A stretch of 64,000 nt of DNA from Nocardioides psychrotolerans (GCF_900113685.1 NZ_FOQG01000002.1:213404-277403), one strand, 5' to 3'. Shown: positions 47,927-56,837, counted from the stretch's first letter. Notes: generated by a model not told the origin, from the sequence alone. Made by a program: numbers and translations.

Positions 47927-49626
47927 CCAGGAGGCGCGATGAGCGGGGAGCCGTCGCGATCATCGCCGGGGTCATCTCGATGGTGCTCATCATCGTCGCT
48001 GCCTTCGCCGTCGACCTCGGGATGCAGCGCGTCGCGCGTCGTGACATGCAGTCGCTGGCCGACGTGGTCGCCCTGGACCTGGTCCGCGAGCTCGATGGTC
48101 AGCGAACCGTCTCGCAGCTGACACCGCTCATGCCAGGACTGGCCCAGGCCAGCCTGGTGCGCAACCAACTGTGCGGACCGGCGGCGAGCCGTCAGGTCTG
48201 CAACGTGGGTGGCGTCCCCCAGGTCACCGTCGAGCTGGGCACGCTCAGCCCCACGGGTGCGTTCATGCCCACCACAGCTGCGGCTGTCGTGCCGAGAGCC
48301 GTGCGGGTCACTGCGGCCACGAGCGTCGGCTTCGCCTTCGTCCCCGGCAGCGGGGGTGCTGTCCGCACGGCAGTGGCCAACACCGACTCGGGTGCCTGCT
48401 TCAAGATCGGTTCGGTCGGGGCAGCCCTCGACACCAAGCGCTCGGCCCTGCTGAACGCGGTGCTGGGCCAGGCCCTCGGGAGCCCGGTCAGTCTCTCGAT
48501 CGCCAGCTACCAGGGTCTCGCCAACGCCTCGCTGTCGCTCCTGGACCTGATCGGCGTCCCGTCCCTGGGTGTCGGGACGGTCGACCAGCTGCTGACGACC
48601 GAGGTGTCGCTGGCCAAGCTCTACACCGCTTCAGCGGTCGTGCTGCGACGCCAGGGTGACACCGCGCAGGCCGCCGTGCTCGATGCGTTCGCGCTCGCGG
48701 TGGGATCGGCCGCCACCGTCGGTGTCGGCACGCTCATCAACGTCGACCAGGGCAACGGCGCCGCAGCCGCCGCGTCCCTCAACGCCCTCGACCTGCTCTA
48801 CGGCGCTGCGACTGTCTCCAACGGCCAGTCGTTCGTCGAGGTACCTTCCCTGGGCATCAACCTGCCCCTGGCGTCCCTGACGGGCAGCGTCCGAGTAGGT
48901 CAGGCAGCCAAGGCCGGTTGCGGGCGAGTCCCGACAGCCACAGCGACCACACAGCAGGTGAGCGCCAACCTCAACGGCTCCATCGCCTCGCTGCCGGGGG
49001 TCACCGCCGTCGGGCTGACCGTCAGTTCCACGAGCGTCACCATCACCAACCTTAGCGTCACTGCCGCCAACGCCACCGGCACCCTGACTGCCGCGACCTG
49101 CGGGACTCCTGACGTCGCCAAGCCCGACGTGATGTCAGTCCTCGCAACGCCTGGTCTGGTGACCATCACCGGCAACCTGTCGGTCCGTCTCGGCGCCCAG
49201 ATGCAGTTGCCCCTCGGGCTCCTCGGCGCGATGGTGCTGGTGGACCTCGACATCGTGATCCCGGCGACGTTGAACGCGAGCTCGTCAGCGGCGGGCACCA
49301 CGGTCAATATGCAGTTCCCGACCCTGGGTTCCTACAGCGCTGCCTATCCGGCGGGCTCCGCCGGGGTAGGGCTCTCCCCAGGAGCGGTCACCCTGAGCAG
49401 GAGCACGACGACGGTCACGGCCACCCTGTTGGGCATCCCCCTCGCGTTGGGAGGCTCGTTGGCCACGGTCCTCGATGCGGCGATGACGATCACGTCCTCC
49501 CTGACGACCCAGCTCAACTCGGCACTCGTGCTGCCCCTGATGGCCACGCTCGGCGTGAGGATCGCCAGCGCGGACGTCTTCGGGCTCCCCAGGCCGCTCT
49601 GCTCCGAGCCTGCTCTGCGAGGCTGA
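47923..49626 (+). CDS. TadG-like protein with large extracellular region, first copy
   Basis: A 567-residue protein. RRRDERGAVAIIAGVISMVLIIVAAFAVDLGMQ (read in parts) is the Tad N-terminal region (PF13400 type), with the membrane helix at about 8-30, then QRVARRDMQSLADVVALD. The remaining 500 residues are Ala/Val/Thr/Ser-rich and probably beta-rich, without the von Willebrand domain of classical TadG that I could recognise. The C-terminal LGVRIASADVFGLP is shared with the second copy. It starts at TTG 47923, overlapping the TadE stop as TTGA. Confidence 0.8.
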   Translation: MTRRRDERGAVAIIAGVISMVLIIVAAFAVDLGMQRVARRDMQSLADVVALDLVRELDGQRTVSQLTPLMPGLAQASLVRNQLCGPAASRQVCNVGGVPQVTVELGTLSPTGAFMPTTAAAVVPRAVRVTAATSVGFAFVPGSGGAVRTAVANTDSGACFKIGSVGAALDTKRSALLNAVLGQALGSPVSLSIASYQGLANASLSLLDLIGVPSLGVGTVDQLLTTEVSLAKLYTASAVVLRRQGDTAQAAVLDAFALAVGSAATVGVGTLINVDQGNGAAAAASLNALDLLYGAATVSNGQSFVEVPSLGINLPLASLTGSVRVGQAAKAGCGRVPTATATTQQVSANLNGSIASLPGVTAVGLTVSSTSVTITNLSVTAANATGTLTAATCGTPDVAKPDVMSVLATPGLVTITGNLSVRLGAQMQLPLGLLGAMVLVDLDIVIPATLNASSSAAGTTVNMQFPTLGSYSAAYPAGSAGVGLSPGAVTLSRSTTTVTATLLGIPLALGGSLATVLDAAMTITSSLTTQLNSALVLPLMATLGVRIASADVFGLPRPLCSEPALRG

Positions 49627-49759
49627 GTCCGCTCCTCCGATCGGCCATTTCTGCTAGTCATCACTGCCCAACGAGTGCAGTAGTGGCACCGCGACGGCTC
49701 TGGCTGACCTAACGTGGGTCGTGGGGGTTGACTTGGGGGCCACCTAGAGGAGCAAGGAC

Positions 49760-50182
49760 GTGCCGGAGCTGTTGCGACGACGGAGTGGTCGTCGCGCCGA
49801 GCGTGGCGCCGCTGCCCTCGAGTTCGCGCTGATCGCCCCGCTGCTAATGCTGATGCTGATAGGCATCATCACCTACGGCTACATGCTGAGCTTTCGCCAG
49901 TCACTGAGCCAGGCAGCGGCCGAAGGCGCGCGAGCAGCCGCGGTCGCCCCGTTGTCCGCGAACCGGGCTGCCCTGGCCACGTCGGCTGTCGGCTCGGCGA
50001 TGGGCGTCGCCTGCGGTTCGACCTACCTGACGTGCACGGTGACCTTCCCGACAACCTGCACCTGTGTCTCGGTGACCGTGACCCACAGCTACAAGGCCGA
50101 CCCGAGCAAGCCCGTCTTCCTCGGCCTGGGGCTCGTGATCCCCGACAAGCTCACCTACACGGCCGTCTCCGAGGTCAGCTGA
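49760..50182 (+). CDS. TadE-like pseudopilin/pilus assembly protein, second copy
   Basis: A 140-residue TadE-like protein. RGAAALEFALIAP, the helix LLMLMLIGIITYGYML and SFRQSLSQAAAEGARAAAV match the first copy almost word for word, but the extracellular part is shorter. Codons such as CTA and ATA in the helix region are rarer than in the flanking core genes. AGAGGAGCAAGGAC precedes the GTG start. The stop overlaps the next ATG by one base. Confidence 0.85.
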   Translation: MPELLRRRSGRRAERGAAALEFALIAPLLMLMLIGIITYGYMLSFRQSLSQAAAEGARAAAVAPLSANRAALATSAVGSAMGVACGSTYLTCTVTFPTTCTCVSVTVTHSYKADPSKPVFLGLGLVIPDKLTYTAVSEVS

Positions 50183-51930
50183 TGGCGCGCCGGGACGAAC
50201 GAGGTGGGGTCGCGGTGCTGACCGCCGCTGCCGTGGCAGTGCTTGTCGTCGCAGCAGCGTTCGCCGTCGACCTCGGCATGCAACGGGTGGTGCGCAGCGA
50301 CATGCAGGCCCTCGCGGACGTCGTAGCTCTCGACGCGGCCCGACTCCTCGATGGCAGGAAGGCCGGCGAGATCCGCACGGGGACGCCGTCGCTCCAGACC
50401 ACCATCGACGCCAGTGCCGCCCGCAACTCCACCTCCCTCGGTCAGGTGACCGGCGTGACCGCCACGCTGATCTACGTCGTGACGGGAGCCGACGGCGCCC
50501 AGCTGCCCCGGACCTTGCCATCCGGTGCGGTGGAGGAGGTGGCCAACGGCGCCGTCCCCGACGGGGTCCTCGTCGAGGCCCGTGGCGTCGTCGACTTCGC
50601 GTTCGCGCCTGGCTCGGGTGCAGCCACCAGGACCGCGCTGGCGAAAGCATCGTCGACGGCGTGCTACCGGCTCGGCTCCTATGTCGCCGCGGTCCGATCC
50701 GGTGACTCCGCGCTCGTGAGCCAGCTCAACAACTTCCTCGGCCTCAACCTGAGCGTGCTCAGCTACCAGCAGATCGCCGCAGCCGACATCACTCTCGCCC
50801 AGCTCGCCGCGGACACCAGGATCGGAAGCGCCGAACAGCTCCTGACCGGGACGGTCGGTCTCGCCAACCTGGTGAACGCCACGATCGACGCCCTGAAGAA
50901 GGAGTCGACCGACAACAGCCTGGCCGTCACGGCGCTCTCGTCCTTCCTCGCGCTCGCGACGAAGACCCCCCTGGTCCGCGTCGGTGATGCGTTGAGCGTC
51001 TCCCCGACCGATGCGGCCGCACTGAAGACCGACTTCAGTGTGCTGGACATCCTGGCCGGTGCCGTGATGGTGGCCAACGGACGTCATGCGATCGACATCC
51101 CCAACATTCAGGCCGGGGTGCCCGGAGTCGGCAACGTGACCGGATCCCTCTACGTGCAGCAGGGTCCTCAGCTGGCTTGTGGTGCGCCCGGCAGCGCCGT
51201 CTCGGTCGCCAAGACGAGTCAGGTCTCCACTGACGCGACGGTCAGTTTCCTCAACACCCCCAGCATCAACATCGGGTCCGGCTTCCTCATCGACGGCACC
51301 CTCCAGACGAGCAAGGCGACCGGCGGCATCACGATCAACCTCGGCAACGCCCAGGGGCGGCTGAGCACCAGCCCACCGGTCCACTGTGGGGCACGGACGC
51401 TGGCTGACCCCCACACCTTCAGCGTGGACGTCACCTCCGGTGTGGCCGACTACTCGCTGAACGCGGCAATCGAGCTGGGTGGCAAGGTCACGCTCGGAGT
51501 GCTGGGCAAGATCGATGTCGCTGCCACGGTCTCGATCAGGCTGGCTGCCCCGACGGGAGCCCCGGCGACGATCGCAGCGCTGAGGATGCCGCCCAACGAC
51601 ACCGTCCCCGTCGAAGTCGGCCAGGACCCCGATCTGCTCCGGAGCGCGATCCCGGTGGTGAGCGTCGATCAGCTCGACTTCACCGTCTCGGCCGACGGGC
51701 TGCTCACGCTCGGGGTCACGCTCAGTGCTCTGACCGCCAATATCACGCAGGCGATCCTGTCGGGCGTCATCGGCCCGGACGGCTTCGTGGAGAAGACCCT
51801 GCGACCCTTCGCCTACAACCTCGACAGCATGGTCGTGAATCCTGTGGCATCCCTGCTGGGGCTCCGGGTCGGGGGAGCCGACGTCTTCGCCGTGCAGGCG
51901 ATCTGCAACGTCCCTGTCCTCCGCCACTGA
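50182..51930 (+). CDS. TadG-like protein with large extracellular region, second copy
   Basis: A 582-residue paralogue of the protein at 47923. The N-terminus ARRDERGGVAVLTAAAVAVL, helix, AAAFAVDLGMQRVVRSDMQALADVVALD repeats the same plan (in parts). The middle ACYRLGS...SVLSYQQIA lines up with ACFKIGS...SIASYQGLA of copy 1, and the end LGLRVGGADVFAVQ matches too. The body is long, beta-prone and low in charged residues, with few Cys. It most likely is surface exposed and may decorate or regulate a pilus; no function is established. Confidence 0.8.
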   Translation: MARRDERGGVAVLTAAAVAVLVVAAAFAVDLGMQRVVRSDMQALADVVALDAARLLDGRKAGEIRTGTPSLQTTIDASAARNSTSLGQVTGVTATLIYVVTGADGAQLPRTLPSGAVEEVANGAVPDGVLVEARGVVDFAFAPGSGAATRTALAKASSTACYRLGSYVAAVRSGDSALVSQLNNFLGLNLSVLSYQQIAAADITLAQLAADTRIGSAEQLLTGTVGLANLVNATIDALKKESTDNSLAVTALSSFLALATKTPLVRVGDALSVSPTDAAALKTDFSVLDILAGAVMVANGRHAIDIPNIQAGVPGVGNVTGSLYVQQGPQLACGAPGSAVSVAKTSQVSTDATVSFLNTPSINIGSGFLIDGTLQTSKATGGITINLGNAQGRLSTSPPVHCGARTLADPHTFSVDVTSGVADYSLNAAIELGGKVTLGVLGKIDVAATVSIRLAAPTGAPATIAALRMPPNDTVPVEVGQDPDLLRSAIPVVSVDQLDFTVSADGLLTLGVTLSALTANITQAILSGVIGPDGFVEKTLRPFAYNLDSMVVNPVASLLGLRVGGADVFAVQAICNVPVLRH

Positions 51931-51943
51931 GGCGCGACCACGA

Positions 51944-51981
51944 GTCGTCCACAGGCCGACGGAGGACGGCGTCGTCCACAG
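51944..51981 (+). repeat. Two direct repeats GTCGTCCACAG (near DnaA-box consensus)
   Basis: GTCGTCCACAG occurs at 51944-51954 and 51971-51981, period 27. TCGTCCACA differs from the actinobacterial DnaA box TTGTCCACA by one base. The 115-nt spacer before yraN holds nothing else. Confidence 0.4.
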
Positions 51982-52045
51982 CCCGCTCGCCCACGCGTCC
52001 CCGCCGTCGGCTCACTCAGGCAGCCTCGACGCAGGAGGTCAGGCG

Positions 52046-52411
52046 ATGACGACGACAGCAGCGGCCCGGCAGGCGTTGGGCACGTACGGAGAATCGGTGG
52101 CGGCTCGCCACCTCGTGGAGCAGGGGTTGGTCCTGCTCGACCGCAACTGGCGGTGCGGCGCGGGGGAGATCGACCTGGTGCTCCGGGAAGGTCACGTGCT
52201 GGTCGTCTGCGAGGTCAAGACCCGCAGCAGCGACGCCTTCGGCACGCCCCATGAGGCAGTCGGTGCGGAGAAGCGGGACCGGCTCGGGGTCCTCGCCCTG
52301 CGCTGGGCCGCAGACCACGGCCTGACCCCTCCCGACACGCGCATCGACCTGGTCGCGGTGATGCGGCCACCGCGGGGTCCCGCCGTGGTCGAGCACGTGA
52401 GAGGGATCTGA
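52046..52411 (+). CDS. yraN: YraN family (UPF0102) endonuclease-like protein
   Basis: A 121-residue protein with the restriction-endonuclease-like core: YGESVAARHLVEQGLVLLDRNWR, GAGEIDLV (Glu, Asp) and VVCEVKTRS (EVK), the PD-(D/E)XK metal site, visible at about residues 15-62. No function is proven, but it is always linked to comM/dprA. GCAGGAGGTC precedes the ATG. The stop overlaps comM by one base. Confidence 0.93.
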   Translation: MTTTAAARQALGTYGESVAARHLVEQGLVLLDRNWRCGAGEIDLVLREGHVLVVCEVKTRSSDAFGTPHEAVGAEKRDRLGVLALRWAADHGLTPPDTRIDLVAVMRPPRGPAVVEHVRGI

Positions 52412-54039
52412 TGGCGTTCGCGACCGCACGCTCGGTGTGTCTCGACGGCGCAGTCGGCCACCTCATCGACGTCCAGGCAGACGTGTCACCCGGTGCGGTC
52501 GGCACCACCCTTGTCGGGCGTGCCGACCCGGCTCTCAACGAGGCGCGGGACCGCTGCCGGATGGCCATCATCAACAGCGACCTCCGGTGGCCTGCGACCA
52601 AGCGCATCACGGTGCTGCTCTCGCCTGCCGACCTGCTCAAGCGCGGCACCCACTTCGACCTCGCGATCTGCGTCGCGGTCCTGGCCGCCGACGCCGTGGT
52701 GCCGCGTGGCTCCCTCGAGCAGACGGCCTTCATCGGCGAGGTGTCGCTCGACGGTCGGCTGCGCTGCGTCGCGGGGGTCCTGCCGATGGTGCTGGCGGCG
52801 GCCGCCCGCGGCGTGACCCGGGTCTTCGTCCCGGAGCCCTGTGCCCAGGAGGCGTCGATGGTGCCGGGAATGACCGTGCTCGGCATGCGTTCCCTGGCCC
52901 AGGTCGCCGCCGAGCTTGCGGGGGAGGAGGTGCCCGAGGCGCCGCCCGTCGCGCCGATGTCGGGCACCCGGCTTCTCTCCTGGCGAGGCGACGAGCGCCT
53001 CGAGGAGGTCGACTTCGCCGACCTGCACGGGTTGCGCGAGACCAAGTACGCCGTTGAGGTCGCCGCCGCAGGCGGCCACCACGTCCTGCTCTCCGGGCCC
53101 AAGGGCTCGGGCAAGACCAGCATCGCCGAGCGGATCCCGACGATCATCCCGGAGCTGGCCCCCGAGGAGTCCCTGGAGCTCACCGCGATCCACTCCCTCT
53201 GTGGTGCCCTCGACGCCGGTCAGGGGATGGTGCTCCGGGCCCCCTTCCGAGCTCCCCACCACGACGCGAGCAAGGCCAGCCTGATCGGGGGCGGCTCCGG
53301 GCAGGTGCGGCCGGGCGAGATCAGTCGCGCTCATGGTGGTGTCCTCTTCCTGGACGAATTTCCTTTGTTCCGGTCCGACGTGATCGACGCGTTGCGCCAA
53401 CCCATGGAGAGCGGCGACGTCACGATCGCCCGGCACGGTGAGGCGGCAGTCCTGCCGGCGCGGGGCATGGTGGTGCTGGCGTGCAACCCATGTCCCTGCG
53501 GCGACTACCGGCCGTCGGTCGGTCGCAACAAGTGCAGCTGCCGCGAGGTGGTCCGCCGCGACTACCAGGCCCGCGTCAAGGGGCCGGTGACCGACCGGAT
53601 CGACATCACCCGACACGTCGAGCCGCCGATGCCGCACGAGCGCAGTGACCGGTTCGACGTCCTCGAGACCTCCGCGGAGATCCGGGCCAGGGTCGAGGTG
53701 GCGCGCCGCCTGCAGGCGGTCCGCTACGCCGACTGCAGCTGGCGGCTCAACGGCCAGGCGCCAGGACCTGCTCTGCGTGAGAGGTGGCCATTGCCACCGG
53801 CAGCCCAACGGCTGCTCGACGACGCGGTCTTCGCCGGTCGCCTCACGAGCCGTGGGGCAGTGCGTGTGCACCGGCTCGCGATGACGATCGCCGACCTCGC
53901 CGCGGTGCGGGCGGGTGTCAACGTGCGCCCCGGAGCGGTCGAGGTCGAGACGGCCCTCCGCCTCCGGGCAGGCGATCCGCTGCTGGCGCGCCAGGTCGCT
54001 CCAGCGGTCGTGGGCACGGTCGAGGAGGTGGCCGGATGA
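52411..54039 (+). CDS. comM: YifB/ComM family Mg-chelatase-like AAA+ ATPase
   Basis: A 542-residue AAA+ protein. An N-terminal Lon-like S5 domain (VDVQADVSPGAVGTTLVG) is followed by Walker A GPKGSGKT (about 229-236), Walker B VLFLDEFPLF and a Cys cluster CNPCPCGDYRP...CSC. ComM promotes branch migration during natural transformation. It is in an operon yraN-comM-dprA with ATG overlaps on both sides, a transformation-linked group even in organisms without known competence. Confidence 0.95.
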   Translation: MAFATARSVCLDGAVGHLIDVQADVSPGAVGTTLVGRADPALNEARDRCRMAIINSDLRWPATKRITVLLSPADLLKRGTHFDLAICVAVLAADAVVPRGSLEQTAFIGEVSLDGRLRCVAGVLPMVLAAAARGVTRVFVPEPCAQEASMVPGMTVLGMRSLAQVAAELAGEEVPEAPPVAPMSGTRLLSWRGDERLEEVDFADLHGLRETKYAVEVAAAGGHHVLLSGPKGSGKTSIAERIPTIIPELAPEESLELTAIHSLCGALDAGQGMVLRAPFRAPHHDASKASLIGGGSGQVRPGEISRAHGGVLFLDEFPLFRSDVIDALRQPMESGDVTIARHGEAAVLPARGMVVLACNPCPCGDYRPSVGRNKCSCREVVRRDYQARVKGPVTDRIDITRHVEPPMPHERSDRFDVLETSAEIRARVEVARRLQAVRYADCSWRLNGQAPGPALRERWPLPPAAQRLLDDAVFAGRLTSRGAVRVHRLAMTIADLAAVRAGVNVRPGAVEVETALRLRAGDPLLARQVAPAVVGTVEEVAG

Positions 54040-55166
54040 CTTCCGCTGAGCGGTTGGCCCGCGTCGCGCTCAGCCGGCTGACCGAGCCCGGGGACCCCCG
54101 GTTCACCAAGCTCGTCGCCGAGCTGGGGGGCGCCAGCCTCCACGGCATGCTGCTGCGGCAGGAGGACTCCCACGGCATGCTCACCGACGTCGCAGCCCGG
54201 TTGGGTTCCACCGACCCGGAGCGAGAGCTCGACCGGGCCGACCGCCTCGGGATCCGCTTCGTCATCCCGAGCGACCCCGAGTGGCCCAGCCAGCTCGGAG
54301 ACCTGATGAATGCCCCCGAGCTCCACCAGCGTGGTGGTCCGCCGATCGGCCTGTGGGTCAAGGGGCCGTGGCGCCTCGACCAGCTGGGGGCTTCCGTGGC
54401 CGTGGTCGGCTCGCGCTCCTCCACCACCTACGGCGACCAGGTGTCCTCCGAGATGGGGGCGGTCCTGGTGCGGCACGGTGCCCCGGTGATCTCGGGAGCG
54501 GCCTTCGGCATCGACCAGGCCGCCCACCGCGGGGCGATCGCCATGGAAGGACCGACCGTCGCGGTGCTGGCCTGCGGCGCCGACCGCGCCTACCCCGCGG
54601 CCCACCAGTCGCTGATCGACCACATCGCCCAGCACGGCGCCGTGGTCTCCGAGGCGCCGCCCGGCTGCGCGCCGACGCGGATCCGCTTCCTGGCGCGCAA
54701 CCGCCTCATCGCGGCCTTGTCGCGCGGCACCGTCGTGGTGGAGGCCGCCCAGCGCAGCGGCGCCCTCAACACCGCCTCGTGGGCCGAGCGCCTCAACCGC
54801 CAGGTCCTCGCCGTCCCGGGCCCGGTGACCAGCGCCCAGTCCCAGGGGGCCCACGACCTGGTGCGGCGAGGCGTCGCCACGTTGGTGACGAATGCCCACG
54901 AGGTCCTGGAGATGGTGGGAGGAGTCGGGGAGCACCTGCTGGAGTCGCCGCAGGAGCCGCTCACGGTGCGGGACCGACTCACCCTGCGCCACCGGCAGGT
55001 GCTCGACGCCGTGCCGGTCGCCGCCGGCGTCGGCACCGACTCGGTGGCCCGCACCGCCGGCCTAGGCATCGTGGAGGTGCGCTCCGCGCTGGTGCACCTC
55101 GAGAAGACCGGGCTCGTCGAGCAGGACGGCGTCGGCTGGCGCCTCGGAGTGCTGGGGCGCGCCTGA
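54036..55166 (+). CDS. dprA: DNA-processing protein DprA
   Basis: A 376-residue protein that loads RecA on incoming single-stranded DNA. The Rossmann fold VAVVGSRSSTTYG, SGAAFGIDQAAHRGAI, FLARNRLIAALS and VVEAAQRSGAL are the family motifs. A C-terminal winged-helix follows (about 310-376). The ATG 54036 overlaps the comM stop; the frame upstream in comM is not used. The N-terminal SAM-like domain is present. Confidence 0.95.
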   Translation: MTSAERLARVALSRLTEPGDPRFTKLVAELGGASLHGMLLRQEDSHGMLTDVAARLGSTDPERELDRADRLGIRFVIPSDPEWPSQLGDLMNAPELHQRGGPPIGLWVKGPWRLDQLGASVAVVGSRSSTTYGDQVSSEMGAVLVRHGAPVISGAAFGIDQAAHRGAIAMEGPTVAVLACGADRAYPAAHQSLIDHIAQHGAVVSEAPPGCAPTRIRFLARNRLIAALSRGTVVVEAAQRSGALNTASWAERLNRQVLAVPGPVTSAQSQGAHDLVRRGVATLVTNAHEVLEMVGGVGEHLLESPQEPLTVRDRLTLRHRQVLDAVPVAAGVGTDSVARTAGLGIVEVRSALVHLEKTGLVEQDGVGWRLGVLGRA

Positions 55167-55189
55167 GTCATGGCTGACCGCTGCGCTCC

Positions 55190-55195
55190 TAGAGT
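55190..55195 (+). promoter_or_regulatory. -10 element TAGAGT of a likely leaderless xerC transcript
   Basis: TAGAGT ends 6 nt before the GTG 55202, with no ribosome site, in the 35-nt spacer after dprA. Confidence 0.5.
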
Positions 55196-55201
55196 GAGGC
55201 C

Positions 55202-56152
55202 GTGACTGCCGACCCGACGCCCGAGGAGACGGCCGGCCTGCTGCCGGAGCCGATGGCGCGGGTGCTCGGCGACTACGAGCGTCACCTCGTCTCGGAGCGA
55301 GACCTCACGCCCCACACGGTCCGGGCCTACACCGCCGACGTCGCCGGTCTGCTCGAGCACGCCTCACGGCTCGGATGCACCGAAGTCACCGACGTCGACC
55401 TCCGCACGCTGCGCAGCTGGCTGGCGAAGCAGCAGACGATGGGCCTGTCTCGCACCACGATCGCCCGGCGCGCCACCGCAGCCCGCGTCTTCACGGCCTG
55501 GCTTGCGCGCACGGCACGGGCCCCCTCCGACGTCGGCGCGTCCCTGGGCTCACCCAAGGCCCACAAGACGCTCCCTCCGGTGCTTCGCGCCGACGAGGCG
55601 AGCGACCTGATCGCCGCCGCGGCCGAGCTGGCCGACGACGGCAGCCCGATCGGACTGCGAGACGTCGCGATGCTGGAGCTGCTCTACGCCACCGGCATCC
55701 GGGTCGGCGAACTCGTCGGTCTCGACATCGACGACATCGACCGTGACCGCTACGTCATCCGGGTGTTCGGCAAGGGCCGCAAGGAGCGCTCGGTGCCGTT
55801 CGGCCGGCCGGCCGCGCGGGCCCTGGACTTCTGGCAGCGCCAGGGGCGACCGCACCTGCAGGTGGACGGGTCCGGTCCGGCGCTCTTCCTCGGGGCCCGC
55901 GGCAAGCGCATCGACCCGCGGGCCGTCCGCACCCTGGTCCACCAGCGCATCGCCGAGGTGCCGGGCGCCCCTGACATCGGTCCGCACGGCCTGCGTCACA
56001 CCGCCGCGACCCACCTGCTCGAAGGCGGGGCCGACCTGCGCTCGGTGCAGGAGCTGCTGGGTCACGCCTCGTTGGCCACGACCCAGCTCTACACGCACGT
56101 CACCACCGACCGTCTCCGTCGCGCCTACCAGCAGGCCCACCCCCGCGCCTGA
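55202..56152 (+). CDS. xerC: Tyrosine recombinase XerC
   Basis: A 316-residue site-specific recombinase that resolves chromosome dimers at dif with XerD. All catalytic residues are visible: Arg167 (TGIRVGEL), a hairpin Lys191/194 (GKGRKERSVP), His262 and Arg265 (HGLRH), His288 (LLGHAS) and nucleophile Tyr297 (TTQLYTHV). An N-terminal SAM-like core-binding domain precedes them. Its place after dprA in the core block makes it the chromosomal XerC rather than an island integrase. Confidence 0.92.
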   Translation: MTADPTPEETAGLLPEPMARVLGDYERHLVSERDLTPHTVRAYTADVAGLLEHASRLGCTEVTDVDLRTLRSWLAKQQTMGLSRTTIARRATAARVFTAWLARTARAPSDVGASLGSPKAHKTLPPVLRADEASDLIAAAAELADDGSPIGLRDVAMLELLYATGIRVGELVGLDIDDIDRDRYVIRVFGKGRKERSVPFGRPAARALDFWQRQGRPHLQVDGSGPALFLGARGKRIDPRAVRTLVHQRIAEVPGAPDIGPHGLRHTAATHLLEGGADLRSVQELLGHASLATTQLYTHVTTDRLRRAYQQAHPRA

Positions 56153-56188
56153 CGGGAACCGTCACCGGTAGGGCCGGGTCGGGCCGGG

Positions 56189-56575
56189 TCAGGGCGAGAG
56201 GGAGGGCAGGCCGACAGCCGAGGCAGCGGCGAGGAGCCTGCGGTCGTAGGTCACCATCACGTCGGCCTCGTGCAAGACCGCGGTGGCGAGGTGCAGGGCG
56301 TCGAGGCTGCGTAGGTCGGTGCCGGGCAGCACCCCGGCGGTGTGGAAGACCTTGCGGCCCATGCGCAGGAGGCGCACTCCGTCGACGAGGGAGGTCACGT
56401 CCTCCTGAGGGAGGGACACGCGGGCGGCGAAGCGACGCATCTCTGTCTCGAGCAGCACCGCTGACGCGACGACGTCGTCCTCGTGCAGCTGGGTCAGGAA
56501 GTCGACCAGGGCGGCGCTCTCGGGCTCCTCGACGAGGAGCTTCGCTGCGGCCGACGACTCCAGGTAGACGATCAC
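56189..56575 (-). CDS. PIN-domain toxin of a type II toxin-antitoxin pair (VapC-like)
   Basis: A 128-residue PIN ribonuclease. MIVYLESSAAAKLLVEEPES opens the fold; Glu6 stands where the first catalytic Asp is usual. The second acidic site is LLETEMRRF, and Asp92 (SLDALHLATA) and Asp111 (TYDRRLL) complete the metal site. Such toxins cut tRNA or rRNA. The GTG overlaps the antitoxin stop as GTGA, a typical TA junction. The gene is convergent with xerC. Confidence 0.85.
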   Translation of the reverse strand: MIVYLESSAAAKLLVEEPESAALVDFLTQLHEDDVVASAVLLETEMRRFAARVSLPQEDVTSLVDGVRLLRMGRKVFHTAGVLPGTDLRSLDALHLATAVLHEADVMVTYDRRLLAAASAVGLPSLSP

Positions 56576-56832
56576 AGCCGCTCCTCGCGCAGCTCGTCCA
56601 ACACCTCCGCCGTCGATCGCGGAAGGCTGCGCCTCGGCAGGTCGGACCACCCACCTCGACGCGTCGCCTCCCGGTCAGTCGGTAGCCCCCCTCGACCAGC
56701 TGGCGGAGGAGAGATGATCGCGACCACGACGCCGTGGTTGGTCACCTCGAAGGCCTCTCCGTCGGCGACCCTACGGAGGATCTCGGCGCTGCTGTTGCGC
56801 AGCTCGCGGTGGGGAATCCGCTGCACGGTCAT
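56572..56832 (-). CDS. Phd/YefM-type antitoxin
   Basis: An 86-residue antitoxin. MTVQRIPHRELRNSSAEILR is the Phd/YefM DNA-binding start and EAFEVTNHGVVVAIISP the second strand of the fold; the C-terminal half (SLPRSTAEVLDELREERL) is the likely toxin-binding tail. It starts 5 nt after the end of the M23 gene, so all three could share an mRNA. ATG 56832 is preferred; an ATG about 17 codons upstream would overlap the M23 gene. Confidence 0.82.
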   Translation of the reverse strand: MTVQRIPHRELRNSSAEILRRVADGEAFEVTNHGVVVAIISPPPAGRGGLPTDREATRRGGWSDLPRRSLPRSTAEVLDELREERL

Positions 56833-56837
56833 CTCCT

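Noticed and set aside
51944..51981. Replication origin
   Set aside because: Only two weak DnaA-box-like sequences and no dnaA, dnaN or AT-rich unwinding region are nearby.
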